This document shows positions 25,190-33,927 of a stretch of 64,000 nucleotides of DNA, in pieces. Under the pieces are notes generated by a model. It was not told where the DNA came from, ran no database searches, and was given only the letters and a program-made list of their open reading frames with translations. Every line of letters begins with the position of its first letter. Positions within the stretch are counted from its first letter, which is position 1. The position numbers were made by a program, and so were the translations under genes. Source of the stretch: UBA4416 sp038327195 (lineage in GTDB: Bacteria; Bacteroidota; Bacteroidia; B-17B0; Aurantibacillaceae); the NCBI GenBank assembly GCA_038327195.1, contig JBBQKU010000010.1, forward strand, positions 1 to 64,000. Reading direction: 5' to 3'.

Positions 25190-26857
25190 ATGATTTTCAA
25201 CAAGAAACTAATCGCTTTTTTAATTTTTACCGGAATATCAATTTGTTTGAATGCTCAAGTTCAAGATGAAATTAACTCTATTCATGGAAATTTTCAAGTT
25301 GATGCACAATATTACCAACCAGATTCGTTGATTGGTGCACCAAAAGTTCCTGAAAAGATGTTATCAAATGCGTTCGGTCAAATTTCATATACAAGAGGAA
25401 ATTTTTCTACAGGCCTTAGATATGAAAGTTATAATAATGTTATGCAAGGATTTGATAAAAGGTATAAAGGTCAAGGTATAACCAACCGTTATGTTCGATA
25501 TAGAACCAAATTATTAGATATTACAGTTGGTAATATATATGAGCAATTTGGAAGTGGATTAGTGTTGAGAGCATATGAAGAAAGAGGGTTGTTATATGAT
25601 AATTCAATTGATGGGATTAGAATTATTTCAAATCCATATAAAGGAATTACGTTAAAAGGATTAACAGGAAAACAACGTAGTTTTTTTGGTGTTGGTGCAG
25701 GAATAGTTCGAGGAGTTGATGGAGAAATAAATATTAATGAATTATTTGATTCAACCTTAGCAAATAAAAAAACCAAAGTTATTTTAGGTGGTAGTTTTGT
25801 TAGTAAATACCAAGCTGATCAAGACCCAACTTATAATTTACCTGAAAATGTTGGTGTAAGCGCTGGTCGTTTAAATATAATTAGAGGTGGATTTAATTTT
25901 TATGCTGAGTATGCTAATAAAATTAATGACCCTTATTCAACAAATGGAACTTTAAAAGATGGTTATTCATATAGACCAGGAGAGGCTTTATTTGCATCTA
26001 CTTCATACGCTACAAATGGATTTTCATTATTATTACAAGGGAAACGTATTGATAACATGACGTTTAGAAGTGATAGAGATGCTAATTTACAAAACTTACT
26101 AATTAATTATTTACCTGCAACCACTAAGCAACACACATTTTTGATGCCAGCATATTATCCTTATGCAACGCAACCAAATGGTGAACTTGGATATATGGCA
26201 GAAGTTCAATACAAAGTAAAAAGAGGTTCAGCTCTTGGTGGTAAATATGGAATGGATATTACAATGAATTTTTCATCATCTAGTGGATTAAAACAAACAC
26301 AATTAAATGATACTGCGGGTAGACGATATTTAGTTAGTTCTTCTTGGACAGATATTGGAACACCTTATTATCATGATGCATTTATTGAAATCAGTAAAAA
26401 ATTTTCGAAGAAATGGAAATCAACAGTGATGTATTCTAATCAGTTTTATAATAAAAATATTGTTCAATTTGGATCAGAAAATGCTGGTTTTAAAAGTATA
26501 ACTTCTAATATTGGAGTTGTTGAATTAACGTATAAATATAAATCAACTTCTGCATTACGTTTAGAACTACAAGGTTTATTTACACAACAGGATAAGGGCT
26601 CATGGGCAGTTGGCTTATTAGAATGGTCACCTAATTCACATGTATTTGTTGCAATATTAGATCAATATAATTATGGAAATTCAAATCCTGATTTACAATT
26701 GCATTATTTTTTAATAAGTACTGGTTATACTAAAGATGCGCATCGTATTTCTATAAGTTATGGTAAACAGCGTGCTGGTATATTTTGTGTAGGTGGTGTT
26801 TGTCGAAATGTTCCAGCATCAAATGGTCTGGCTATATCTATAACATCTAGTTTTTAA
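25190..26857 (+). CDS. DUF6029-family outer-membrane beta-barrel-like protein
   Basis: Signal peptide (1-22, ending CLNAQ) followed by alternating amphipathic beta strands throughout 555 residues, with aromatic girdle residues and a final strand NGLAISITSSF ending in Phe, as in outer-membrane barrels. Segments such as VGNIYEQFGSGLVLRAYEER and RGLLYDNSIDGIR fit what I know of DUF6029. Function unknown. The middle position between a secreted thioredoxin and an Omp28-like protein suggests a conserved envelope module. It contains a late Cys pair (CVGGVC, near 536) that could be a substrate for the thioredoxin. Confidence 0.75.
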   Translation: MIFNKKLIAFLIFTGISICLNAQVQDEINSIHGNFQVDAQYYQPDSLIGAPKVPEKMLSNAFGQISYTRGNFSTGLRYESYNNVMQGFDKRYKGQGITNRYVRYRTKLLDITVGNIYEQFGSGLVLRAYEERGLLYDNSIDGIRIISNPYKGITLKGLTGKQRSFFGVGAGIVRGVDGEININELFDSTLANKKTKVILGGSFVSKYQADQDPTYNLPENVGVSAGRLNIIRGGFNFYAEYANKINDPYSTNGTLKDGYSYRPGEALFASTSYATNGFSLLLQGKRIDNMTFRSDRDANLQNLLINYLPATTKQHTFLMPAYYPYATQPNGELGYMAEVQYKVKRGSALGGKYGMDITMNFSSSSGLKQTQLNDTAGRRYLVSSSWTDIGTPYYHDAFIEISKKFSKKWKSTVMYSNQFYNKNIVQFGSENAGFKSITSNIGVVELTYKYKSTSALRLELQGLFTQQDKGSWAVGLLEWSPNSHVFVAILDQYNYGNSNPDLQLHYFLISTGYTKDAHRISISYGKQRAGIFCVGGVCRNVPASNGLAISITSSF

Positions 26858-26876
26858 TTTATTAAATTAATTTATT

Positions 26877-27749
26877 ATGAAAAAAATAACATCTTATTCA
26901 ATTCTATTTTCTGGTTTATGTATTTTATCGTCTTGCGATTATATTAATAAACCTTTGGAAAAAGAACCTATTATTGTTGCTGCAAATTGTGGAGCGGCCT
27001 ATAAAATTACAACTTCAGTTGGCCCAGCTACACGAAAAGTTTTAATTGAAGATTATACTGGACATGAATGTGGAAATTGTCCTGCTGCAGCTATTGTAGC
27101 TGGTAATATTTTAACTTCTAATCCCAATGATGTAATTGTTCTTTCGGTTCATGCTGGATATTTTGCTGATGTGAATCCAGCTCCATTTGAAGCTGATTAT
27201 AAAACACCAGCTGGAAATGATTGGAATACTTTTTTTGGAATAACCTCTAATCCGAATGGGATGATTAGTAGAAAAGATTTTATTGCAGGTACCCATATTA
27301 AAACATATAGTTCTTGGGCTACAGAGGTAAGCACAATTATTGGGTTACCAGCTCAGGCTAAAATAACCTTAGTGTCAAAATATGATACACTTGCAAGTTG
27401 TTATAGTGTAGATGTGAAAACTAAATTCTTACAAAATTTAACTCCTAATTTTGCTGTTTCTTTAGTTCTAATGGAGGAAGAATTAATTGGTACTCAAAAA
27501 GATTACTCTCAACCAACTCCAATTGTTTTAAATTATGTACATAAACACATGATGAGAGGTGCATTAAATGGAACTTGGGGTGATCAATTAAATACTGCTC
27601 CTGTTGCAATGAATGATAGTGTTACAAAAACAATTTCAAATGTAGTTTTTAATCCAACTTATGATTTAAATAAATTATATGTGATTGCTTATGTTTATAA
27701 CAAAACAACTTATGAAGTAGTTCAAGTTGAGAAAGTAAAAGTGAGATAA
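26877..27749 (+). CDS. Omp28-related lipoprotein with CGNC motif
   Basis: Lipoprotein signal with lipobox LSSC, Cys20. A thioredoxin-like segment, KVLIEDYTGHECGNCPAAA (54-72), carries the redox-like pair Cys65/Cys68 typical of the Omp28-related family of Bacteroidota. The C-terminal half is a beta-rich domain with HKHMMRGALNGTWG near 222-235. Last gene of the TlpA/DUF6029/Omp28-like operon, 19 bases after DUF6029, followed by a strong terminator. Porphyromonas Omp28 is described as a surface adhesin-like protein; the function here is unknown. Confidence 0.8.
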   Translation: MKKITSYSILFSGLCILSSCDYINKPLEKEPIIVAANCGAAYKITTSVGPATRKVLIEDYTGHECGNCPAAAIVAGNILTSNPNDVIVLSVHAGYFADVNPAPFEADYKTPAGNDWNTFFGITSNPNGMISRKDFIAGTHIKTYSSWATEVSTIIGLPAQAKITLVSKYDTLASCYSVDVKTKFLQNLTPNFAVSLVLMEEELIGTQKDYSQPTPIVLNYVHKHMMRGALNGTWGDQLNTAPVAMNDSVTKTISNVVFNPTYDLNKLYVIAYVYNKTTYEVVQVEKVKVR

Positions 27750-27769
27750 TTTTAATTATAGATTAAAAA

Positions 27770-27806
27770 CAAAAAAAAGATAGTTCGAATAGAACTATCT
27801 TTTTTT
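27770..27806. terminator. Bidirectional terminator between Omp28-like and SLC13 genes
   Basis: AGATAGTTC and GAACTATCT pair across five bases, with an A8 tract before and a T-run after; it serves both convergent genes. Confidence 0.9.
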
Positions 27807-27835
27807 GTTTTAAGATACCTCTTAAATAATTAAAA

Positions 27836-29305
27836 TTATGCTAAATAAAAATAGCAGAATAAGGTAATTAGTAAAATGCCTATAACATCTAAAATTAAAC
27901 CAACTTTAAACATATCCTTCATTTCAATTCGTTTTGTTCCAAATACAATTGTATTGGCGGCGGTTGCAACTGGAAGCATAAATCCTAAAGAAGCCGCAAA
28001 AGTTGCTGGTATCATTAATAATAATGGAGGTAAGTCCAAATCTTTTTGTAATGCAATCATTACTGGGATCGCTAATTGAATACTTGCTATGTTTGAAGCA
28101 AATTCACTGATGATTGTAACAATCACACAAATTCCCAAAATTATAAAAATGATATGTACACCTTTTAATGCTGATAAAGAATGTGCCAGCCAATCGCTTA
28201 AACCAGAAACCTCGAAACCATAAGCTAAAGCAAAACCACTTCCAAACATTAAAATAATATCATAGCGTATTTTTTTTGCATCATCCCATTCCAATAAGGA
28301 TTCACCTTTATTTTGTTTACTTGGTATTAAAAATAATAATAAGGCTGCTAAAATTGCAACACTCGCATCATCTACTAATTTTGGATTAGAAAATAAATGA
28401 TTCCATCCTTTATAAGTAAAAGTTTCAAATGCAATATCAGAGCGGGTAAACCATAATAACATACAGGATATAAAAATACCAGCAATCCATTTTTCTTCGT
28501 AAGAAAACTTACCTAATAAAGTGTAATTATTTTTAAAATGATGCTTTCCTAAATTAGTAATAGTAACTTTTTTACGTAAATAGTAAAAACGTAATACAAA
28601 AAAAGTGGCCGTTAAAAATAAGGCAGACAAAGGAAAACCTATCGATGCCCATTTTAAAAAGTTTAAATCATTTAAATGTGGAAAAGCTTCTTTGTAGGCT
28701 TTAAAAAAATACATGTTTGGCGGTGTTCCAACGGGTGTTGCCATACCACCAATAGTAGCAGCAAAAGCTAGCCCGAGGAGAATAGAAGCTGCAAATCGCC
28801 CTTTACTTTTTTCGCCATGAATAAATTCATCTGTTTCGCTAATTAAAGCCATTACCGCGCCAAACAACATCATAGTTGTGGCTGTATTAGAAATCCAATT
28901 ACTTATTAAATAGGATGATAACATTACTCCTAATAATATATTATGTGGTTTTGTCCCCACAATCGACAAAATTTTAATAGCAATGCGTTTATGTAGATGC
29001 CATTTCTCAATAGCAAATGCTAACATAAAGCCACCAATAAATAAAAATATAATACTATCCGTGTATTGTTGCGCTACAGATTTAGTATCTGCTATACCAA
29101 GTAAAGGCATTAATAAAAATGGAATTAATGCTGTTACGGCCAAATTAACAGCTTCAGTAAACCACCATAAACTCATCCAAACAGCAATCCCTGCCATTAG
29201 AGAAACTTTTGGATTAGAGCTGTCTAAATCCACAAATAGCCAAATACAAATTGCTACAAGAGGGCCTAAAAGGATGAAAAGATATTTTGATATATTTTTG
29301 TTCAT
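27836..29305 (-). CDS. SLC13/DASS-family sodium-coupled carboxylate transporter
   Basis: 489-residue polytopic membrane protein. DASS hallmarks are the paired Ser-Asn-Thr type sodium-site motifs (ISNTATTMML near 136-145; VATAANTIVFG near 450-460), the GTPPNMYFF segment and the FASNIASIQLAIPV helix. These transporters take up succinate, malate or citrate, or sometimes sulfate, with sodium; the substrate is not readable here. Divergent from fmt; the two start codons are only 53 bases apart. Confidence 0.88.
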   Translation of the reverse strand: MNKNISKYLFILLGPLVAICIWLFVDLDSSNPKVSLMAGIAVWMSLWWFTEAVNLAVTALIPFLLMPLLGIADTKSVAQQYTDSIIFLFIGGFMLAFAIEKWHLHKRIAIKILSIVGTKPHNILLGVMLSSYLISNWISNTATTMMLFGAVMALISETDEFIHGEKSKGRFAASILLGLAFAATIGGMATPVGTPPNMYFFKAYKEAFPHLNDLNFLKWASIGFPLSALFLTATFFVLRFYYLRKKVTITNLGKHHFKNNYTLLGKFSYEEKWIAGIFISCMLLWFTRSDIAFETFTYKGWNHLFSNPKLVDDASVAILAALLLFLIPSKQNKGESLLEWDDAKKIRYDIILMFGSGFALAYGFEVSGLSDWLAHSLSALKGVHIIFIILGICVIVTIISEFASNIASIQLAIPVMIALQKDLDLPPLLLMIPATFAASLGFMLPVATAANTIVFGTKRIEMKDMFKVGLILDVIGILLITLFCYFYLA

Positions 29306-29358
29306 ATATAGTATATAACAAATGTAAGATTTTAACTTTACGCAAAAATAAAAACACG

Positions 29359-30303
29359 ATGCGAATTGTATTTATGGGAACACCAGAATTTGCCGTAGCA
29401 AGTTTAGATATATTAATCCAAAATAATTATAATGTTGTTGGAGTTGTTACAGTGCCAGATAAGCCTGCTGGACGTGGACAGCAAATACAACAATCGGCCA
29501 TTAAAAAATATGCCTTGGAAAAAGGCTTAAAAGTTTTACAGCCTGAAAAGTTAAAAGACGAACAGTTTATTAATGAACTAAGGGATTTAAAAGCGGATTT
29601 ACAATTTGTAGTGGCCTTTAGGATGTTGCCCGAAGTAGTTTGGAATATGCCACCTTTAGGAACATATAATTTGCATGGATCTCTATTACCAAAATACAGA
29701 GGAGCTGCTCCAATTAATTGGGCAATCATAAATGGTGAAACTGAAAGCGGAGTTACAACTTTTAAACTAAAACATGATATCGATACAGGTAATGTCTTGT
29801 TTCAGGATAAGGTGGAAATTACTCCAACAACAACTGCTGGAGAATTGCATGATCGTTTAATGAAAGCTGGCGCAAACTTAATTTTAAAAAGTGCGAAACA
29901 AATTGAAAGTGGTGATTATAAATTGAAGCCACAAAATGATGTGGAAGCAATACATGCTCCAAAAATATTTAAAGAGACTTGCCTTATCAATTGGAATAAT
30001 TCAGTAGAATCTATTTATAATCTTATACGAGGCCTATCTCCTTATCCAACTGCATTTACAACGTATATAGATAAAAATAATCAACCTGTTTCTATTAAGT
30101 TATTTAGTTCTGAAATTGAAAATTGCAGTCATCAACTAAAAAACGGTGAGATAGAAACGGATTCAAAAACATACTTGAAAGTTGCGTGTAGCAATGGTTT
30201 CATTCATATTAAGGAATTACAAATGGCAGGAAAAAAACGCATGACTATCGAAGAATTTTTGCGTGGATTTAAAGTATATCCTGAGTTTAAATTTTATATT
30301 TAA
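29359..30303 (+). CDS. fmt: Methionyl-tRNA formyltransferase
   Basis: Formylates initiator Met-tRNA using 10-formyl-THF. The start is set at ATG 29359, because MRIVFMGTPEFAVASL is the conserved N-terminus; an upstream in-frame ATG at 29287 would overlap the divergent transporter gene and add unrelated residues. Catalytic Asn104 and His106 lie in NLHGSLLPKYRGAAP and Asp142 in KHDIDTGNVL. Length 314 is normal. The def gene, its frequent partner, is not adjacent. Confidence 0.96.
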   Translation: MRIVFMGTPEFAVASLDILIQNNYNVVGVVTVPDKPAGRGQQIQQSAIKKYALEKGLKVLQPEKLKDEQFINELRDLKADLQFVVAFRMLPEVVWNMPPLGTYNLHGSLLPKYRGAAPINWAIINGETESGVTTFKLKHDIDTGNVLFQDKVEITPTTTAGELHDRLMKAGANLILKSAKQIESGDYKLKPQNDVEAIHAPKIFKETCLINWNNSVESIYNLIRGLSPYPTAFTTYIDKNNQPVSIKLFSSEIENCSHQLKNGEIETDSKTYLKVACSNGFIHIKELQMAGKKRMTIEEFLRGFKVYPEFKFYI

Positions 30304-30476
30304 TTTATATGTAATAACATCAACCAATCACAACCCCTTTGTATATACTTACTATGTATAGGTGTTAAATTGGTGGATATCGTGTTGAAAACCCTTATTA
30401 TGATAGGAAATAGGGGTATACTTATTAACAAAAGTGCAATTTATAAACAAAACGAGCACTTTTTTTACTAAAACTC

Positions 30477-30506
30477 TTGCTAAATAGGGATTAGCGTATA
30501 CATTTG
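30477..30506 (+). promoter_or_regulatory. Promoter of the HU gene
   Basis: TTGC (30477-30480) and TACATTTG (30499-30506), 18 bases apart, fit the Bacteroidota -33/-7 promoter. The predicted leader is about 40 bases. It is one of the better matches in the window, as expected for an abundant protein. Confidence 0.65.
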
Positions 30507-30552
30507 TATCACAAATAATTTATAAAAAGTTTAACCCTTAAAAACAAACAAC

Positions 30553-30834
30553 ATGAACAAAGCAGAATTAATCGAAGCAATCGCTAACACAACAAAAATG
30601 ACTAAAGCTGACTCAGGTCGTTCTTTAGATGCAACAATCGAAGCAATCAGCAAAGCATTGAAAAAAGGAGACCGTTTATCTTTAGTAGGATTTGGTTCTT
30701 TTTCAGTAGCAAAACGTGCTGCACGTTTAGGTCGTAATCCTCAAACAGGAAAAGAAATTAAAATTGCTGCTAAAAAAGTAGTTAAATTTAAAGCTGGAAC
30801 TGAGTTAGCAACTAACGTTAACAAAGGAAAATAA
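30553..30834 (+). CDS. HU-family DNA-binding protein
   Basis: 93 residues covering the whole HU/IHF fold: MNKAELIEAIANTTKMTKAD, then GDRLSLVGFGSFSVAKRAAR and the beta-arm RLGRNPQTGKEI with the intercalating Pro. A homodimeric nucleoid protein is most likely. Codons are more biased (AAA, GCA, CGT) than in neighbours, consistent with high expression. It has its own promoter and strong terminator. Confidence 0.96.
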   Translation: MNKAELIEAIANTTKMTKADSGRSLDATIEAISKALKKGDRLSLVGFGSFSVAKRAARLGRNPQTGKEIKIAAKKVVKFKAGTELATNVNKGK

Positions 30835-30853
30835 TTAGGAAACTAATTAGCTT

Positions 30854-30888
30854 AAAACCCTTTCAATTATATTGAAAGGGTTTTTTGT
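30854..30888 (+). terminator. Rho-independent terminator of the HU gene
   Basis: A perfect 14-bp stem (AAAACCCTTTCAAT / ATTGAAAGGGTTTT) with a 3-base loop and T-run, 19 bases after the stop. Confidence 0.92.
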
Positions 30889-30938
30889 TTTTAAATATTT
30901 CGATATAAAATTATTACCTTGACACAAAAAAAACTTAA

Positions 30939-31742
30939 ATGCGTATATTTTTAGTTATTCTCTTTTTTCTGACTGCTATTTCTTTTGATTTGAAGTCTCA
31001 GGACGCTACAAATTGGTATAAACAAGCCAATAATGCTTTTGATAGTTTAAATTATAAAAGAGCTTTGGATTGTTTTACCAAAGTAATTGTAATGAATCCA
31101 AAAGATGAAAAAGCCTATTTTAACAGAGCTTTGACTTATGATAGTTTGCATAATTTTAAATTGGCAAATAAGGATTATTCAAAAATTATTGAATTAAATC
31201 CTAGCGACACTGATTCATACTTTAATAGGGGATTTGATCATTTTGAATTAAAAAAATATAGATTAGCTGTTATTGATTTTTCAAAAGTGATTGAATTAAA
31301 TCCCAAAGACACAGAAGCATATTTGAATAGAGGCGATTCTTATTATGAATTAAGTAAATATCAATTAGCTTTAGATGATTATTTGCAAGCCAGAAAATTA
31401 AACCCTAATGATGCCGATGCTTTATGTAATGCTGGAACAGCTTATTGCTTGCTTAAAAAACAAAAAGAAGGTATCGAATATTATAGTAAGGCAATTGCCA
31501 TTAATCCAAAAGATGGTGATTTTTATGATAATAGAGGAAGTGCTTATTTTGACTTAAAGAATTATTCACTTGCCCTAAAAGATTATGATAAAGCAATTGA
31601 ATTAGATTCAACTAATTGGGAATACTACAGAAATAGATCTGATGCTAAATTGTTTTTAAATGATTATGGTGGCTCGGATGAAGATCGAGAATTATGGAAG
31701 GAATTAAAGAAATTTGAGAAGTCGAAAAATAAGAATAAATGA
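30939..31742 (+). CDS. Secreted TPR-repeat protein
   Basis: Signal peptide (1-20, ending DLKS) and six or so regular 34-residue TPR units, for example AYFNRALTYDSLHNFKLANK, AYLNRGDSYYELSKYQLALD and FYDNRGSAYFDLKNYSLALK. The C-terminus is charged (KKFEKSKNKNK). No catalytic domain; presumably a periplasmic protein-interaction scaffold. The DUF58 gene starts 24 bases downstream on the same strand. Confidence 0.8.
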   Translation: MRIFLVILFFLTAISFDLKSQDATNWYKQANNAFDSLNYKRALDCFTKVIVMNPKDEKAYFNRALTYDSLHNFKLANKDYSKIIELNPSDTDSYFNRGFDHFELKKYRLAVIDFSKVIELNPKDTEAYLNRGDSYYELSKYQLALDDYLQARKLNPNDADALCNAGTAYCLLKKQKEGIEYYSKAIAINPKDGDFYDNRGSAYFDLKNYSLALKDYDKAIELDSTNWEYYRNRSDAKLFLNDYGGSDEDRELWKELKKFEKSKNKNK

Positions 31743-31766
31743 TTTACTTTGTAAAGTAATATTATC

Positions 31767-32693
31767 ATGATAGACCGTCAACGCATAGAACCTTTTTCGA
31801 AATTTGAATTACTTGCAAAGCAGGTAGTTGAGGGTTTTATTACGGGTTTGCATAAAAGTCCATTTCATGGGTTTTCTGTTGAGTTTGCCGAACACCGCAT
31901 TTATAATACAGGCGAAAGTACCAAACATGTTGATTGGAAATTATTTGCCAAAACAGATAAGTTATTTGTTAAACGCTACGAAGAGGAAACAAACCTGCGT
32001 TGCCAAATAGTAATTGATACGTCTAACTCTATGCTTTTTCCTTTAGAGAAAAAAAACGAAAATTCTCTAAATAAATTATCGTTTTCGGTTTATGCCGCAG
32101 CAGCGTTAATGGAATTATTAAAACATCAGCGTGATGCCGTTGGTTTAACTTTTTTTGATAAAGAAGTTGGAAAACATTTTCCAGCAAAAAGTAATCCGAC
32201 TCAACAAAAAATATTGTACCATGAGTTGGAAAGTTTATTAACTAAACAAATTGCTGAAGAAACCACATCAACTCAATCTGCTATCGCCATTAATCAAATC
32301 GCTGAAATAATTCACAAGCGTTCGTTGGTGGTTATTTTTAGTGATATGTTTGAAGATCAATCCAATTTGGAAGGAATTTTTGCTTCATTACAGCATTTAA
32401 AATACCGAAAACATGATGTTGTTTTGTTTCATGTTATCGATAAAAACTTAGAACTTGATTTTGATTTTGAAAATCGCCCATATCATTTTATCGATATTGA
32501 AACCAAAGCTGAAATAAAATTAAATCCTTCACAAATCAAGGAAGTTTATACAAAAAAAATTAACGAATATATTGAAGCCATTAAATTAAAGTGCGGACAA
32601 TACAAAATTGATTTTGTGGAAGCTGATATTAATCAAGGCTTTGATACGGTTTTACAGACCTATCTAGTGAAACGAGGAATGATGTTAAGGTAA
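31767..32693 (+). CDS. DUF58 / vWA-like domain protein
   Basis: DUF58 family: TGESTKHVDWKLFAKTDKLF (48-67) is the family signature, followed by a von Willebrand A-like domain with metal-site motif DTSNS (84-88). Such proteins usually accompany a MoxR ATPase in the Bat/aerotolerance operon. Here it follows a TPR gene (24 bases) and no MoxR or BatA/B gene is in view, so it is a detached member. Function unclear. Confidence 0.88.
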   Translation: MIDRQRIEPFSKFELLAKQVVEGFITGLHKSPFHGFSVEFAEHRIYNTGESTKHVDWKLFAKTDKLFVKRYEEETNLRCQIVIDTSNSMLFPLEKKNENSLNKLSFSVYAAAALMELLKHQRDAVGLTFFDKEVGKHFPAKSNPTQQKILYHELESLLTKQIAEETTSTQSAIAINQIAEIIHKRSLVVIFSDMFEDQSNLEGIFASLQHLKYRKHDVVLFHVIDKNLELDFDFENRPYHFIDIETKAEIKLNPSQIKEVYTKKINEYIEAIKLKCGQYKIDFVEADINQGFDTVLQTYLVKRGMMLR

Positions 32694-32700
32694 TTTTTTA

Positions 32701-32736
32701 TTAGGTTGTTTTGGCCGAAGGCAACGCCAAAACCTA
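32701..32736. terminator. Hairpin built on the dispersed repeat core, between convergent genes
   Basis: TTAGGT...TTTTGGC pairs with GCCAAAACCTAA around CGAAGGCAAC, with a three-base bulge. The central GGCCGAAGGCAACGCC is identical to the closing module of the dispersed repeats. The stop codon of the cysteine desulfurase gene lies inside the right arm. Confidence 0.65.
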
Positions 32737-33900
32737 ATTTCGTTTAATAATAACTTGAGAAGGAAGTTGAATGCCGTATAGTTCAAAAATAAAATTAACC
32801 AAATCTTCCATTTCTTCTTTAGTATTGTATTTTGATAAAGAAAAACGAATTGAATTTTCAGCTTCTTCTTTTGATAAACCCATCGCTTTTAAAACATGAG
32901 AACTTTCGGTAGTTGCTGAAGTGCATGCAGAACCAAGTGCTACAGCGTATTTAGATTTAAGGTGAGAAAAAATACTATCCCCATTTTTTAATTTTGGAAA
33001 ATAAATATTAGAGGTGTTATATAAACGATAACGAGTAGAACCATTTATTCTTAATTCGGGAACTTCTAATAATTGATGCTCTAAGTAACCTCTGATTTTT
33101 GAAATGTGAGCATTGTTTTCCCAAAATTCTGTTTTAGCAATTTCGCAAGCCTTTCCTAAACCTACAATCGATGGCACATTGAGCGTACCGCTGCGTTTTC
33201 CGTTTTCTTGTGAGCCACCATGAAACAATGGAATTAAATTGACACGTGGATTTTTTCTTCTCACATATAAAGCTCCAATTCCTTTGGGAGCAAATAATTT
33301 ATGACCAGAAATACAACATACATCAATTCCCATTTCATTAACATCAATTGGTAATTTACCAGCTAATTGCGTCGTATCAGTAAAAAATAGTGCTTCATGT
33401 TGGTGAGTAATTTCCGAAATTTTATCTAAATCTTGCAACACACCTGTTTCGTTATTAGCAGCAATTACACAAACTAAAATTGTTTTTGGTGTAAAACTTG
33501 CTTTCAATTCGTCTAAATCAATACGACCTTCTCTATCAACTTTTAGATAGGTTATTTCAGCTCCAAGCTCTTTTAAATAATCGCACGTATCTAAAACAGC
33601 TTTGTGTTCTGTTTGAGTTGTTATGATATGATTTCCTTTACTCTTATAAGCTTCAAAAATGCCTTTTAAGGTCATATTGATTCCTTCAGTTGCTCCAGAT
33701 GTAAAAATGATTTCGCTTGGCTCAGCTTCAATAAAATGAGCAACTTGCTCACGCGCTTTTTCTACAGCGCCATTTGCATACCAACCAAATTCGTGAGTTG
33801 AACTATTTGCATTTCCAAAGTGTTTAGTAAAAAAAGGAAGCATCTCAGATAAAACTCTTTCATCTACTGGTGTTGTGGCGTTATAATCTAAATATATCAA
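32734..33900 (-). CDS. Cysteine desulfurase (NifS/IscS family)
   Basis: PLP enzyme that takes sulfur from cysteine for Fe-S clusters or thio-modification. Opening MIYLDYNATTP, PLP Lys201 in SGHKLFAPKG, catalytic Cys326 in GSACTSATTESSHVL. Length 388 is normal. The start codon is TTG (33898-33900): no ATG precedes it before an in-frame stop, and the conserved N-terminus begins right there. It follows argS by 27 bases. There are no Isc or Suf scaffold genes nearby, so housekeeping or tRNA thiolation use is possible. Confidence 0.93.
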   Translation of the reverse strand: MIYLDYNATTPVDERVLSEMLPFFTKHFGNANSSTHEFGWYANGAVEKAREQVAHFIEAEPSEIIFTSGATEGINMTLKGIFEAYKSKGNHIITTQTEHKAVLDTCDYLKELGAEITYLKVDREGRIDLDELKASFTPKTILVCVIAANNETGVLQDLDKISEITHQHEALFFTDTTQLAGKLPIDVNEMGIDVCCISGHKLFAPKGIGALYVRRKNPRVNLIPLFHGGSQENGKRSGTLNVPSIVGLGKACEIAKTEFWENNAHISKIRGYLEHQLLEVPELRINGSTRYRLYNTSNIYFPKLKNGDSIFSHLKSKYAVALGSACTSATTESSHVLKAMGLSKEEAENSIRFSLSKYNTKEEMEDLVNFIFELYGIQLPSQVIIKRN

Positions 33901-33927
33901 ACTGTATTTGCTATTAAATCAATAAAA

